Assembly: GCA_033060915.1 (NCBI GenBank)
Contig: CM065388.1
Span: 22,583,501 to 22,647,500 of the forward strand
Reading direction: 5' to 3'
From: Euryodendron excelsum
Lineage: Eukaryota > Streptophyta > Magnoliopsida > Ericales > Pentaphylacaceae
Length of the DNA stretch: 64,000 nt
Position 1 is the stretch's first letter, and every line of letters starts with the position of its first letter. A program made the translations under genes and the position numbers. Shown piece by piece: positions 1 to 11,845 of this stretch. The notes beneath the pieces were generated by a model, which did not search any database, was not told the DNA's origin, and saw only the letters and a list, made by a program, of their open reading frames with translations.

Positions 1-490
1 GATGTGATTCTTTGTGGTCCTTTTATTTCGAACTAAAACACCAATTTTGGCTTATAATTTTGAAATTGCCGCTTCTCCATCATTCTAGTGGAATTTTCTA
101 TAAATAAAAAAAAATTGTAAGAATGAATTGGTTTTTATAATCTACAATAGGACACTTGACGTTTATATAACTATATAATGTATATAGGAGTGTTTGGAAT
201 AAATTAAGTATTTAAAGTAAGTATTCATCAATTTTTAGAAAAGACAAATTGCATGACATTTTCAAAATTGTAACTCAATATAGAGTTTTGAAAAATATAG
301 GGGACACTTATAAATTTTCAGAAGGGGGGCACTTATAAATTTTCAGAAGGGGCACATTGAAAATAATACTAAAAGTTGTAGGCATAATTCGAATATTTGA
401 AAAATTGAGGGGGGGCAAGTGGCCCCTCTGCCCTCTATGGCTTCACCCCTGATGATACAAACAGTATATTCAATTCGAAACTATCCACAT
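1..490. other. Non-coding AT-rich sequence with a 25-bp tandem duplication
   Basis: No credible coding exon is seen. At about 303-353 the unit GCACTTATAAATTTTCAGAA occurs twice in tandem, each followed by a G run, and a second G-rich stretch (around 408-425) follows. This G-run style is common in degenerate plant transposon ends, but I cannot name a family. Confidence 0.4.
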
Positions 491-836
491 CGCCTAGGAA
501 GCACAGACACTCCGTTTAGGGTGCCATATCCGTATCCGACACGTGGTGGACACACATACTCCTTAGACACGCCAATGGCATGTCTTGAATTTTTTTTCAT
601 TTATTTTTCAAGAGACACGTGTAGGACACTCTAAAAACACGTATTGGACACATCTAAGGCACATATTTGACACATTTAGAACACTTTTTCATACCTTCGA
701 AATGTTACAGTCATATACATAACACATAAAAATGTATAAAATTTTATTTTTTTTGCCATACATTTGCTGTGTGCATGTCCTCACTTTTTAAAAATTGTTG
801 TATCCCGTGTCTGTATCATCCATGCTTCTTAGCACG
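491..836. repeat. GACAC-rich dispersed repeat, copy 1
   Basis: The left edge (CCTAGGAAGCACAGACAC) and the right edge (CATGCTTCTTAGCACG) are imperfect inverted repeats of each other, and the interior is full of GACAC/GTGTC motifs. The same edge words occur at 32124-32620 and near 4470-4567, so this is a dispersed family, probably a non-autonomous DNA element. No coding capacity and no clear target-site duplication were found. Confidence 0.5.
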
Positions 837-1599
837 TCGTAGAACCCCAAAATAAAACTAAAGGGCCAAGTCAGATGACCGGAAAAATAAGCATAAAGAA
901 ACCTGTCAATAGATATCAAGTGAAATTCAATAATAGGAAAAATGGAACAGCAAAGAGAAAGAGGTTATACTCGCAGTTAATACTAGTGACAATTGAAAGA
1001 GCAATTTCCTTAGCTCCTTCCTCATACCCCTGCTTTGTGGAGTCTATTAGAAAAATGACAGATCAGGAAAGTCTCAAAACCATGCCACCAAGTCTGAAAT
1101 GAAATTGTAACAATAAATCTGAATAAGCAGCTTCCGTATCAAGCTTAGCTTTCTCAACTCTAGCATTTTGAAGAAACCATATGCAGACCTTTTCATTTAT
1201 TAGTCAACTACACAACTTAATTGTGAAAATAGATTTCCGTAAAATTAATACCCATACAAGCCTGAATTGGATATATCAATACAACCCCCACACAGAAGCC
1301 CTCCAAGAAAAGGACCAAAGTTGAATTAAATGGAGGAAAAGGGATAGGAAAAACTTTATAGGGAAAATTACATGTTGCCAAAAGAAGTGGATACCATACA
1401 AGAAAGATGGTTTCCTACTCTCACAAAAGAGACATTTTAGGTTTGAATCATCAATCATGGCCAATGTTTCAAAGTTAGCTTAAATTATGGCTCAAATCCA
1501 CTTAAAAAACTGCATATTTTAACAAACTTTTTAAGACCAAGAATTTCAACATAGATAAACAACTCACACAAAACAAAACAGAACAGAACAGTTTTACAC
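837..1599. other. Non-coding stretch
   Basis: AT-rich sequence with no exon I can support. If the exon-like segment at 1600-1759 (-) is real, this stretch would be its downstream intron. One piece near 970-1060 on the minus strand is open after an AG, but I recognise nothing in it. Confidence 0.3.
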
Positions 1600-1759
1600 C
1601 AAAATGAAGGGATAAGTATTTTGCTTCTCATCATCTTTACTGCTTTCTGGTAAAATTTTAGCACTTTCACAGACTGAAACAGGCTCATAGGTCCTGATAT
1701 TTGTGTTAAAAGTAACTTCTTTTCTAGTATTCAAGCTTAATTGCTTCTCATGCTTATCT
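1600..1759 (-). CDS. Putative internal exon of an unidentified plant gene
   Basis: On the minus strand a good acceptor (TTTTAATTGCAG) precedes 160 bases that stay open in one frame (1 + 53 codons) and end at a possible donor (TTG|GTGTAA). The translation begins DKHEKQLSLNTRKEVTF and continues through a segment reading NIRTYEPV. It is hydrophilic and rich in Lys, Ser and Glu, unlike random intron translation. The KEVTF...RTYEPV look reminds me of an uncharacterised plant family, but I cannot name it with confidence. No partner exon was identified upstream or downstream. It could be a chance open stretch or a gene relic. Confidence 0.35.
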
Positions 1760-3299
1760 CTGCAATTAAAATGCATAAATCTTCAGAAACACTAAACAAT
1801 TTAAGGCAACCTGGAAATTTCTTTTGTTTTTAATTAAGGAGTTGAACTCAAGAATCCCAAAAAAAAATTATTACAAACGTCAATGCTGAAAGCAGGTTCG
1901 TATAAATTCATCTTTCCTCTAATTTATATTTCACCCTAACTGATGGCACAAACTTCCAAAAATCATGCACAGAAAATGTGGCCTTTTTCTTGTTCCTATT
2001 TTAAAATTTAAATTCAGGGCAAATCAAAGCTTCTTAACCTAAAAACCCAACAAAGAAGCTCAAATCAACAAAAGACAATGTAGATACCCTTTAAAGATTA
2101 ATCTAGACCTAAGCGCACTTCTCGAATTCAAATTAAGCACCAATCCAACTGCACCTAAAAGCCCAAATGGACAAAAACTCTTACCACCGATCCAACCAGA
2201 AGTTGACAATGGCAAGAAGATTTGGTCTCAACTCAAGGCAATACAAATAGTAACAGCAACCACACTTTCTTCAGAAAAAAGACTGCCAAGTATCAAAACA
2301 GCCAATTCTAGACTGTTATGAACTTCAGATAACACAAGAACTAACAACAGGAACTTTTGCTCACAAAAATCAGAAAGTCTCGACTCCCTGTAACTGTTTA
2401 GGCCTCCAAAACTGAAACTCTTGTCACCAGTAGAATAGAAAGCAGAAGCTAAACTCGCCAAAGGATGTAGAGAACACTTCACAGAACCTCATAAAGCACA
2501 AACTCAGCCATTTGGGCACTAAACACTATTAACAGCATGCTACAAAAGCAATTTTAAGTCAACCAGAACGAAGCATTATCTAAATCATAGTTTTTTTTAA
2601 AAAAAAGTAAATTAGCTGGTATTATGGATTTTAATTGATGGAAGAAGAGCATATATTTTTCATGCGGTAAAGAATAGGAAAAGAAAGGGAAAGAGAACAA
2701 AAGTTAGATGGTTAGAAGGGTTAATCGTACTTGGAAAGAACCCTGTCTTGAATTTTTCACTACTCCAACTATTCTCACTTATCAAAGAACACAATGCATC
2801 CAGATGGAAACATCCCTTCGAAGTTAAGAATGAAGTAAACATTTTCTGGTAGAAGAATGAAGCAAATTTAGTACACCTCATAGCAGAAGAGTGAAGGGGA
2901 TAAAAGCAAAAACCATTACTGCTTTAAGAAAACAATTTGTTATCAACAAGAAAAAAAAAAAAGAAAAAAACAAAACTCCTCAGAGTATAAATTTGAAGAG
3001 ATTTGAATATGTTGAAAATAAACACCTAAATGCACAAAGAATAAAACGCCCAAACTAACATGAATGAATTAATTTTTCATTTTAAAAAAATCAAATCCTA
3101 CATGATGATGAGCAAGAGTTCACACCATAATGTTAGTGAAGATAACGCAATTGGAAAAGAAAGAGAAGGTGTAGGTTGGGAAAAACCCAATAAGCAGACT
3201 CCATTTGGCTCCTTCAAGCAAGAAAATTATTTGTAGTAGTTCACATAGAGGCTTAGAAAGTTGGGTAAAAAACACCACAAAAGATAGAGAGAAATGTAA
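1760..3299. other. Non-coding stretch, possible intron
   Basis: Low-complexity AT-rich sequence with short open frames only, none resembling a protein family. On the minus strand it would lie between the leader-like segment at 3300-3540 and the putative exon at 1600-1759, so a long 5' intron is one explanation. Confidence 0.3.
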
Positions 3300-3503
3300 A
3301 TTCAAAGGCAGTGCTCGAAAATTAGAACCCTAAGTGCAGATGATGAGCAATATGAGTGACACACACCTCCGCCTAACTGCTTTGGTTTGAAACCCCCAAT
3401 GACTGTCACAAGCTTGATGATTTGTCCAATGGCTGTCAAAGCTTTAGTTCATATGCAGGGACTGAGAGATTGTAATAGTGAGATGTGGTGGTTCTGGCTG
3501 GAT

Positions 3504-3539
<36 letters not shown>

Positions 3540-3540
3540 A
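3300..3540 (-). promoter_or_regulatory. Leader-like segment with a CT microsatellite
   Basis: Read on the minus strand, a (CT)n tract at 3504-3538 is followed by pyrimidine-rich, ATG-poor sequence and a donor-like GAG|GTGTGT near 3360. CT tracts followed by a non-coding first exon and a GT donor are common in plant 5' leaders. It may be the first exon of the gene to which the exon at 1600-1759 belongs. This is inference. Confidence 0.25.
3504..3538. repeat. (GA)n microsatellite
   Basis: Uninterrupted GA dinucleotides, about 17 units. Confidence 0.95.
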
Positions 3541-3789
3541 GTGATAATGAGGAGCATTTCATGCTCTGTTTACTTTTGCCCTGTTCATCTAACGGCCCTC
3601 TTTCATCTAACAGCTTAGAGATGGTGGGAGTTTTTATCTAACGGTGAGAGACGATTCTCATCTACCAAGTGACATGGATGTTTTGGGGCAGGATAAAAGA
3701 TGAAAAGCTAATTTGAAACACGATCTTAGCCATTGGATTGTGTACAAAATGAATGCCAACCATTTGATCAAATTGTATGTCACACACAC

Positions 3790-4567
3790 TTTCAAAAACA
3801 GAGGTGTTTTGTGATATAGATATTTTACTCAAAGATAGTGGAAAATTTGCAAGAGATAGTAATTATAATTAAAAATCATATCTGCCACATTTTAAATATC
3901 AAATTAGATATAAATTCATATTATTTTTATCTTACAATTAGATCCCAAGTTATCTTCTACAAAACTCACTACATGTTTCATTTGTGTTTAGATCATGGTC
4001 AAATCATAGTTTTCAAAACGGGAAACGGAAATGAAAAATCATATGGGAACAGAAGCATGAAATGTGGCCTAAAAAAATTACGAGAAAAGGGAAATGTTAG
4101 GGGGGATATAAAATTAAATATGATATTTATAATTAAATTTATTAAGTACGTTTAAAAAAAGCAATATAAAGTATTAAAATACTTTTATGATTTAAGGAAA
4201 ATACTAATATTGCACACTAACTGTAGAAATTTACTAAAACAAGAACATTAGTTTCGGAAACCTTTCCTAAAAGTTCTTTAAAATTTCATGAGAGTTTGTC
4301 TCTATTCTGGAAGTGAATTTTCCCTTCCCAACAGAATTTCCTTTGTAACTAGGGGACAATTATATCTTTCAAGTCACCAAAGACTTTACTTACCAAAAGA
4401 AAAAGAAGTAAATCAAGCTTTTCTGGTTCTGAAATTTTTTTAAATTAATTGCACATGTTTGCACGCGTGTGTCTGAAGCATGTCCTAGGAGGGTCCAATA
4501 GATGTCATGCCTAACATAGTGTTCGACACGAACATGGGATCTTCTTCGGAGTGTTCCTGCTTCTTGG
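3790..4567. repeat. GACAC-rich dispersed repeat, copy 2
   Basis: The stretch 3829-3960 aligns by eye with 32278-32400: both begin ACTCAAAGATA and share ATCAAATTAG(A/G)TATAAA followed by a T-rich run. The right end (TGTTCGACACGAACATG, then CTTCTTCGGAGTGTTCC and CTGCTTCTTGG) matches the end of the 32-kb copy. The left boundary is not sharp. The 105-residue open frame inside (3838-4155) is only this repeat translated. Confidence 0.5.
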
Positions 4568-5259
4568 TCCCTCTTTCTCTCCCTCCACGATTTTCTTACT
4601 TGATGAGTGAAATTATATGCATAATAGATTTATATATACAAATAGATAATCTTATGTTTATCTATATATACATATAGATAATATTTTGTTATGATCTTCA
4701 TGGAGTCGTTACTTTGTTGAGTATTAGGAGTGGTTCTAGAGTATTAGGAATGGTTCTATTTTGTTGTTTCTGTTTTTGGATATACATGCTGTAACTGGTA
4801 AATTCAATAGCTACTTATTAAAAACATAATTATCAGAAAACAGAACAAAGTCATTGTTGGAAATTGGAGGGGAAAATTTTACTGTGGAAAGAAAGTAGAA
4901 AAGACTATCTAGTTACTGAGTCATGTTTTAGCAGATGTCTAAAGGGTCCATGTGTTTGGCATATTACTTTTAATAAAAGATGAGGGTTCATTGTCCTTCC
5001 TTTTATCTTTTTGTTCTAAAATTACACCTTTAGTTTGAGCTAGGTATGAGGAACCAAAATTATGTTGGATGCCTCTCATATGCACAAATGAAAATTGCTA
5101 AATGGCTCTCATTGTATTCTTGTTTATTTGAGGATTTCCTCCTCAAATTCAACTAGTGTTGTCAGTTTTATGTGTGGCTGTGTATGTTGTTTCTTTAACA
5201 GACAATATTATTCTCTTACTGGTATATTTGTTTTGTTATCTTTTGTCATTTCTAAACAG
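4568..5259. other. Non-coding stretch upstream of the SRP72 pseudogene
   Basis: I looked here for the missing N-terminal SRP72 exons and found none. The last bases (TTGTCATTTCTAAACAG) form the splice acceptor of the first surviving exon, so the 3' part is old SRP72 intron. Confidence 0.4.
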
Positions 5260-6372
5260 GCACACTGCTTATACAGAAAAAATAAGTTAAATGAAGCTTT
5301 AGAGTCGTTGAAAGGCCAAGAGGGAAATTCTGCAACCATGCTGTTGCAATCTCAGATTCTATTTTGTTTGGGAAAACTGGATGCTTCTTTAGATATTTAT
5401 CGAAAGCTTCAGAAATCCAAGATAGAGTCGTTGGAAATAAATCGTGTTGCTAGTTTGGTTGTTTCAGGGAGGGCGTCTGTAGTGCAAGGAACGATGGAGG
5501 CACTCAAGAGTTAAAGCAACAAGCAGCTTTGAGTTGGCGTACAACTCCGCATGTTCATTGATCGAAAGGAACAAGTATATAGATGCAGAGCAACTCCTAC
5601 TGTCAGCTCAAAGGTGATCCACAATGTTGTGTCTGAGAATTGATTAGATGTAGCAATTTGCTGTCTATGGTTACTGAATGATAACGTAAACACCATTGTT
5701 CTGACTTATTATGTTACTACTGTTGCTGCTGCTCCTATTCCTACTGCCATGACTATTTTTCTTTTAGACTTTGTATTGTGCCACTTCATTGTTATTAAGC
5801 AAAAACTTTGTAGATCAGTTGTTTAGTTGGAAGTATTTAGAAAAGTTCTTATTAAAGCATACAAGCACTGAAAGTTAGTATCTAGGCATGCAAAATATTG
5901 TTGTTTTATGATGGCTTGCTGTGTAAAGAAAAATAGGGTGTAGGGTTTAATACTTATGATAGCTATTAAAGCATACAAGCACTGAAAGTTAGTATATACT
6001 TATGATAGCTATTATCAAGCCTAAACGGTTTATCCTTAACATGGCTGAAAAGCAGGGTTTCGGTGGGTCAATAGCCAAGTAAACCATACACTTAGCTATG
6101 ATTATAAGGTTCATGTTCCCTTTGGGTAATGGGCCAGTTTGAAACATACGCTGACAGCTTTGGGAAATGTGCTTGAGCCTGATACTATTGTTAACATGCT
6201 TTAGAAACTACTGATTATTATCTCATGTGTGCCATAAGACTTATTAAGTTGGGCTGTCATTGCTTGTTGGGGCTGCCTTTCTGTGACTTTTTCTCTCATT
6301 GGAACTTCTTACTGTTTTATTAGTTACTAAACGGTAGAAATCCCCAAATATTTGAAGAAGAAAACTCAAGCC

Positions 6373-6373
<1 letters not shown>

Positions 6374-6423
<50 letters not shown>

Positions 6424-6424
6424 G
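6374..6424 (+). repeat. (TTA)n microsatellite in SRP72 pseudogene intron
   Basis: About 17 TTA units end a few bases before the expected 3' splice site of the exon starting at 6429. The tract occupies the place of a polypyrimidine tract, and the expected AG is AT. Confidence 0.95.
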
Positions 6425-6599
6425 ACATAATTGGTTAGGAGACGCTAATGGGAGAGAACTTGGCAGATAATGATATACAGATGGAATTGGCTCCCATAAC
6501 TGTTCAGTTGCCACATGTTCGGCAAGTAGAATAGTAGCATTATTCCATATTTTTCTCTTCTTTTGATTATGTTCATCCTATGTTACCTGGAACTTGGAT

Positions 6600-7020
6600 T
6601 GTTTAGGTACATGGAACGAGAACAAGAATGGGAATGTGGTACGCCACATGTTTTAAAATATAGTACGCTAAGGGTAGACTTATATAAATTACACTATTAG
6701 AATTAAAGTACTTCTAGAACAATTTTCTTTAACAATTAGATATTTAATAAAATATAGACTTATGTTTTTTCAAATTGATCATCTAAAAACATATTCTAAG
6801 AGTATTATGGCCCATTTTTTTGCATATTTTTATGCAAAAATTCTATTGTCCCTTTATTTTCGGATATTATATTTAATTTTTTCCTCGTTAGGTGACATTT
6901 AAAGAAATAAATAGGAAAAAAGTTTACGATCGCATTGGATCTCTAAATTCACCATTTTAGAACAATAGTATAGCATATTTCAGAACGCCGTCCCAAAAAC
7001 GTAAATCGCTAAGGTATTAG
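6600..7020. repeat. Dispersed MITE-like repeat (GTGGTACGCCACATG family), copy 1
   Basis: Contains GTGGTACGCCACATG then AAAATATAGTACG, and further on AACAATTAGATAT and TCATCTAAAAA. The same ordered words occur at 22455-22790 and, inverted, at 26225-26375. The GTGGTACGCCAC core is a palindrome-like word near one end. It lies in the intron between SRP72 pseudogene exons 6429-6525 and 7080-7367. Type not determined; non-coding. Confidence 0.5.
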
Positions 7021-7454
7021 AGTACTATGGTAACACTCTGTTCATGTGTCATTTTATCTAAGTTGGCTTATTTCTTCAGCTCCTGGGAGACACTCAAGAG
7101 GCCATTGAAGCTTACACAGACACCATGAAGTGTAATCTGGTGGACGAATCATCACTTACAGTGGCAATCAACAATCTTGTATCATTGAGGGGTCCAAAAG
7201 ATGTCTTTGATAGCCTGAGGAAACTTAATCGACTAATAGAGAGACGAAGCGGCTGCCAGAGCTTCCAGCTTGGTCGTGGACTTGATATAAAGCTCTCACC
7301 TAAACAAAGGGAAGCAAGATTGACCAATTGGATGCTTCTGCTACTTCACTCTAATAGGATGGATCAGGTCTTAAATTTCTCTTAAATGTCTTTCCATGAT
7401 TTTTCTTCCTCTTTATATAGGTGTGACAGAGCAACTTGACAACCAACAACCCCA

Positions 7455-7490
7455 CCCCCCCCCCCCCCCCCCAAAAAAAAAAAAAAAAAA
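7455..7490 (+). repeat. Poly(C)18 directly joined to poly(A)18
   Basis: A run of about 18 C switches without interruption to about 18 A, followed by a further A-rich tract to about 7510. It lies in the last intron of the SRP72 pseudogene. Homopolymer lengths should be treated as approximate. Confidence 0.85.
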
Positions 7491-8560
7491 GAAATGAAAA
7501 AAAAAAAAACCAAAACAAAAGCCTCTTTCCCTGGCATGTTCTAGTTTTCCTTTGAATTCTTATTTGCACTATCGGGATTTTACAGGCTCGAGAACTTGCT
7601 GCTGCGCTGCCAGACATGTTTCCTTCGCGTGTGATGACAGTACTGCTTCAAGCTGCAGTATTGGTGAGAGAGAACAAGGCTGGAAGAGCTGAAGAAATAC
7701 AAGGACTATCTGCAGAGAAATTCCCTGATAACTTAAAGATTGTTTTCCTTGCAAGGGTGCAGGTTGCTGCCGCTGCTGACCACCATCAAGTTGCAGCTGA
7801 GTCCCTGGCAAAGATATCTGACATCCAACACATGCCTGCCACTGTTGCCACACTTGTGTCCCTTAAAGAGCATACTGGATATATTGATGGTTCTGTTGCT
7901 GTGTTTGATTCTGCGATCCAGTGGTGGTCAAATGCAATGGCTGAGGACAATAAGCTCAATGTCATCATGCAAGAGGCAGCTTCCTTTAAGCTCAAGCATG
8001 GGCAAAAGGAGGAGGCCGGCTAATTATACAAGGAGCTTGTCAAAAGTCACAGAAGTATTGAGGCTTTGGTTAGGCTAATTAAGACAACGGCTTATGCAGA
8101 TATTGATAAAGCAGAAGCTTATGAAAAGCAGCTGAAACCGTTGCCTGGTTTAAAGGCAGTTGATGTCCATAGATTGGAGAAAACTTCCAGTGTAAAGAAT
8201 GTTGAAAGCGGGCCTCTTGTGGGGTTCACCGAACCATTTGAAGCCAAGGGTGAGGAGAAAGCAAAGAAGAAGAGGAAGAGAAAACCAAGGTACCCAAAGG
8301 GGTTCGACCCTGCAAACCTTTGTCCTCCACCAGATCCAGAACGGTGGCTACCTAAGAGGGAGAGGTCTAGTTACAGGCCAATGAGAAAGGATAAGAGAGC
8401 AGCTCAGGTAAGAGGTTCTCAGGGTGCAGTGGTGAAATAAGTTGTCAACAGTAATGCAAAATCAAACCAAACAACTAACACCAAAGTAGCCTCGCAAAAT
8501 GCAGTTGCAGAGCAATTCAACCCTTCTTCTAAGTCATCTAAAAAGAAGTCAAGGATTTAA

Positions 8561-9838
8561 TAGGAGAATACAACCCTAATTTTTTTGAATACTTTTTGTT
8601 AAGTGTCAAATATGAACTAAAATTTTGGTATTTTGTCATTGGAATCATACCATCTTCAGTTCATTTAAAGCTTTTTTCAAACCTTGGCCGTTTTATAGTG
8701 TCTCTTCCATGTGGTAGTATGAAAGTCTGTCGGATTGACTCTGGACATTCACCTGGCATTGAGTTAGCCGAATATCATGGGGAAGGAGCAGGATGCAGTA
8801 GAATAGGCAGAGGGATTTAGTGTATTTGCCTCTTATTTCAAGGCTTGCGTCTTATTTGTACAGTGTGCTGACTATATTGCACTTTAGATTTCGGTGGATA
8901 TTTGTCAAAGCTATTTCTTTTCTGGCCTGGAATTTCGTACTTGGACCACAAAGTTCCACATTTACTTGCTTTTGTCTGTAGACTGATGAGTTTGAAGAGA
9001 TTCAAGTCTTCTTCTCTTGCCTACCGTGCTCTCAAGTACCAAAAGAAAAGATTTCTTCTCCATCTAACATAGATACATGTTCTTCTTTGTTGCTTTTCTT
9101 TGATCTGTGGCTTCTGTGTGAGTTCTTTGGTGTGGTTTCTTCTTGATTTGTGTCTCTGTTTTGTTGAGGTGATCTGTGATTGTGCCGTTAGTTTCCAGCA
9201 GTTGTCTGCTCATCTGTTTCTGTTTGGAATCGATTTTTTGGCCGGTGCTGATCTTATGGTGATGTCCTTCACTCTTTTTTTTTTATAGGTTTTGCTATGA
9301 AATTCCTGAATTAGTCACTTTTTTTATCACTTAATTAATAAAGAAAGTCAAGTATAACTGATTGTTGAGCAATTCACAAACTTCTTGAAATATAATGTGT
9401 GTATATTTAATGAACTCTTAAAAAAAAGGAATATCCGAAGCTGTATGCCTATGTTTGAGCCTAAGTTGAAAGCAATATGCCTATGTTTTACCAATGGTCT
9501 CCCAAAAATTTAGGCATACTCTGTTCTGCATACATTTTCACGGTCATGATTTTGGTACCTTTTTCCTCGTGACATGTTTATTTCCATTCAAGAGAAAGAA
9601 CTCATTACTTTTTTCAAACAGTCATGAGTTTTGCTTTTGGCTCTTAGGTTACTTTAATTGCTTGCTTTCTCAACTGTGTGCAATGGACTTATTTCAGACT
9701 TCCAACAAGGAAACCAGCAGTGAACTACGGCACGACTTCTGCAATGTATTGGAATGAGAATTTTTTTGTATTGCCGTCTGCATATTTTTTTAGTTTGGTG
9801 CCTCCTTATTTATATATTTAAGAAGAAGTCATGCATTC
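8561..9838. other. Non-coding stretch between SRP72 pseudogene and LINE
   Basis: T-rich sequence with no recognisable exon. The first part is presumably the former SRP72 3' untranslated and flanking region. Several short open frames exist but show no family resemblance. Confidence 0.4.
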
Positions 9839-11845
9839 GATGTGAAGGGGGAGTTTTGGTTGGAAGTTTTGTACAGACTTTAGATTCTATATGTCAATAT
9901 AGTAAGGGCATTTATGGAGACAAAGCTCCTGGTCTGGATGGAATGACAATGGCCTTTTTCTCCCCTGGTCTGGATGGAATGACAATGGCCTTTTTCTCCC
10001 ATTGCTAGGGTACGGTTAAGGAAGAGGTTATGGGTATGTTCACAGCTTTCCATGAGGGTGGGGAATTTGAGCCTAAATGCCACCTTTATAGCTTTGATCC
10101 CTAAGAAAGGAGAGGTTGAAGATATCAAAGATTTTAGGCCTATCAGTTTGTTACAGGGGGGTATATAAGCTACTGGCTAAGGTTTTAGCAGTTCGTCTGA
10201 AGGATGTTTTGGGGTCAATTATATCTGAGTCACAAAATGCCTTCATGGAAGGGAGACGTATTTTGGATGCAGTTTTGGTGGCCAATGAGACAGTGGATTC
10301 CCATTTGAGGAGTGGTATTACAGGGGTTATTTGCAAGCTTGATATTGAAAAATCTTATGATCATGTGAATTGGGAGTTTTTGCTTTATCTAATGGAGAGA
10401 AAGGGGTTCAGGCAGAAATGGAGGAAATGGATCCGATGGTGTATCGCCACAGTTAGATTGTCAGTTTTGGTGAACGGGGTTTCCACTGGTTTTTTCCAGA
10501 CTTCTAGAGGTTTGTGACAAGGTGATCCTTTGTCGCGTGTGTTACTCATTACCATGATGGGTCGGTGGTCAAGAGGCTTGAAAAGCTACAAAGGGATTTT
10601 CTTTGGAGTGGTGTTACAGAGGAATTCAAATATCATCTGGTAAAGTGGGATATGGTGTGCTCTCTTATCGATTAAGGGGGGTTGGGGATTAGCAATCTAC
10701 ACCTTTTTAATAAGGCTCTTTTGGGGAAAGGGTTGTGGAGATTTGCTTGGGAAAGGGATAGGTATTGGCGGAGGTTCGTAGCTGCCAAATATGGAGCAGA
10801 ATGGGGAGATTGGAGGACTCCATAGGTTTCTGTGTCTCATGCTAAAGGGGTATGGAAAACAATTCGACCCAATTGGAGCAGTTTCGAGGGGCACAAATTT
10901 TGGGCAGTTGGGTCACGGGATAGAGTTTAATTTTAGCATAAAAAATGGTGTGGGGACACCACTTTAGGGGAGGCTTTTCCGATTATTATGCATTGGCAGT
11001 AGATCCAGAGGCATCTATTGCAACCTATGTTCAAACAGCTCTTAGGCAAATGTTTTAGAATATCACTCTCAGGAGGCCACTACAGGATTGGGAGGAGGGT
11101 GAGTTTGCGGAATTGTTACAGAAAGATTACTCTGTTAGGAGATTGGGTGAGAGTTTGGACGAGCTTAGATGGGGTGCAACTGAGAATGAGAGGCTTAGTG
11201 TGAAATCTTTCTATATCGCTTTGAAGGGGCACAGAAGGACTGATTTCCCTTGGCATAGGGTTTGGTCAGGTGGCGCACCTACTAAAGTGTCTTTCTTTGT
11301 GTGGTGCTCAACACATTACAAAATCCTTACTATTGATAACCTCATTAAGAGATGTCAACTGATGATTAATTTGTGTTTTTGGTGTAAGAGGGATGGCGAG
11401 TTTGTCCCTCATTTGCTCCTCCATTGCGCAGTGGTGAAGGAGTTTTGGGCTCTGGTTTGACTATTTTCAGAATGTCCTAGGTATTTTCCTGGCAGATAAA
11501 GGCGGCTTTGCAAAGTTGGTGGGGAGCTCGTATAGGCAGAAGAAGAAGGAAGGTTTGGAGATCAATTCCTTTTTGCATAAGCGGGTTGGTTTGGGGGGAG
11601 CATAATCGCAGATCTTTTCAAGGCATTGAGCTCTCCGTGTACAAGCTTAAAAGTGGTTTGTTGTCCATTTTGTACAGGTGGATATCTGGTTAATCCTGAC
11701 CTTAATCATTTTTTGGATTTTATAGAAAACATGGAGGTTTGAGGTTGTATAGTCCTGTTTAAAGTCCTTTAGCTTTTGTATTTGGGTTGCATCCCCTTGA
11801 TGCTCTTGAATATAATTACCTTTACCTATCAAAAAAAATATATAT
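9839..11845 (+). mobile_element. Defective L1-type LINE (ORF2 remnant), family A
   Basis: In order: a reverse transcriptase start (DKAPGLDGMTMAFF, near 9920), RT core ([20 protein letters not shown] ... [19 protein letters not shown] ... [15 protein letters not shown], 10150-10400), QGDPLS (about 10518, just after an in-frame TGA), then a jump to a post-RT segment resembling [14 protein letters not shown] (about 10570), and finally the zinc-binding tail (KVSFFVWCSTHYKILTIDNL ... CFWCKRDGEFVPHLLLHC, 11290-11440). The catalytic FADD box and its surroundings are deleted between about 10540 and 10565. Several stops and shifts break the frame, so it cannot move by itself. It ends with ATTACCTTTACCTATC and an A-rich tail near 11830. 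The endonuclease part is absent (5' truncated). Confidence 0.85.
9930..10001 (+). repeat. 36-bp tandem duplication inside LINE RT
   Basis: CCTGGTCTGGATGGAATGAC plus the next 16 bases occurs twice back to back with no visible mismatch, so the PG-DG motif region of the RT is duplicated in frame. Confidence 0.9.

Larger units (their letters stand above)
5260..8560 (+). pseudogene. SRP72: SRP72 pseudogene (signal recognition particle 72-kDa subunit), 5'-truncated
   Basis: SRP72 is the TPR-containing SRP protein that binds SRP RNA through a basic C-terminal domain and partners SRP68 in co-translational targeting to the ER. Four exons remain: 5260-5613 (TPR part starting AHCLYRKNKLNEALESLKGQ), 6429-6525 (ELAPI...VRQ), 7080-7367 (LLGDTQEAIEAY) and 7586-8560. 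The last exon includes the hallmark PPPDPERWLPKRERSSY and RGSQGAV motifs and a Lys/Ser-rich tail. The N-terminal exons are missing. Lesions: one extra base near 5504-5508 (exon 354 nt, where the splice phases require 353); the acceptor before 6429 reads AT instead of AG; in-frame stops at 6436-6438, 8021-8023 and 8438-8440, each followed by recognisable SRP72 sequence in the same frame. Introns are kept, so this is a duplicated rather than a retroposed copy. Sequencing error could explain one lesion but hardly five. Confidence 0.9.

Noticed and set aside
3838..4155. 105-codon plus-strand open frame
   Set aside because: It coincides with the GACAC-rich dispersed repeat (matching text at 32278-32400) and is Ile/Lys/Asn-rich noise.
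4568..5259. Missing SRP72 N-terminal exons
   Set aside because: Read in all plus frames; no segment resembling the SRP72 N-terminal TPRs is present.
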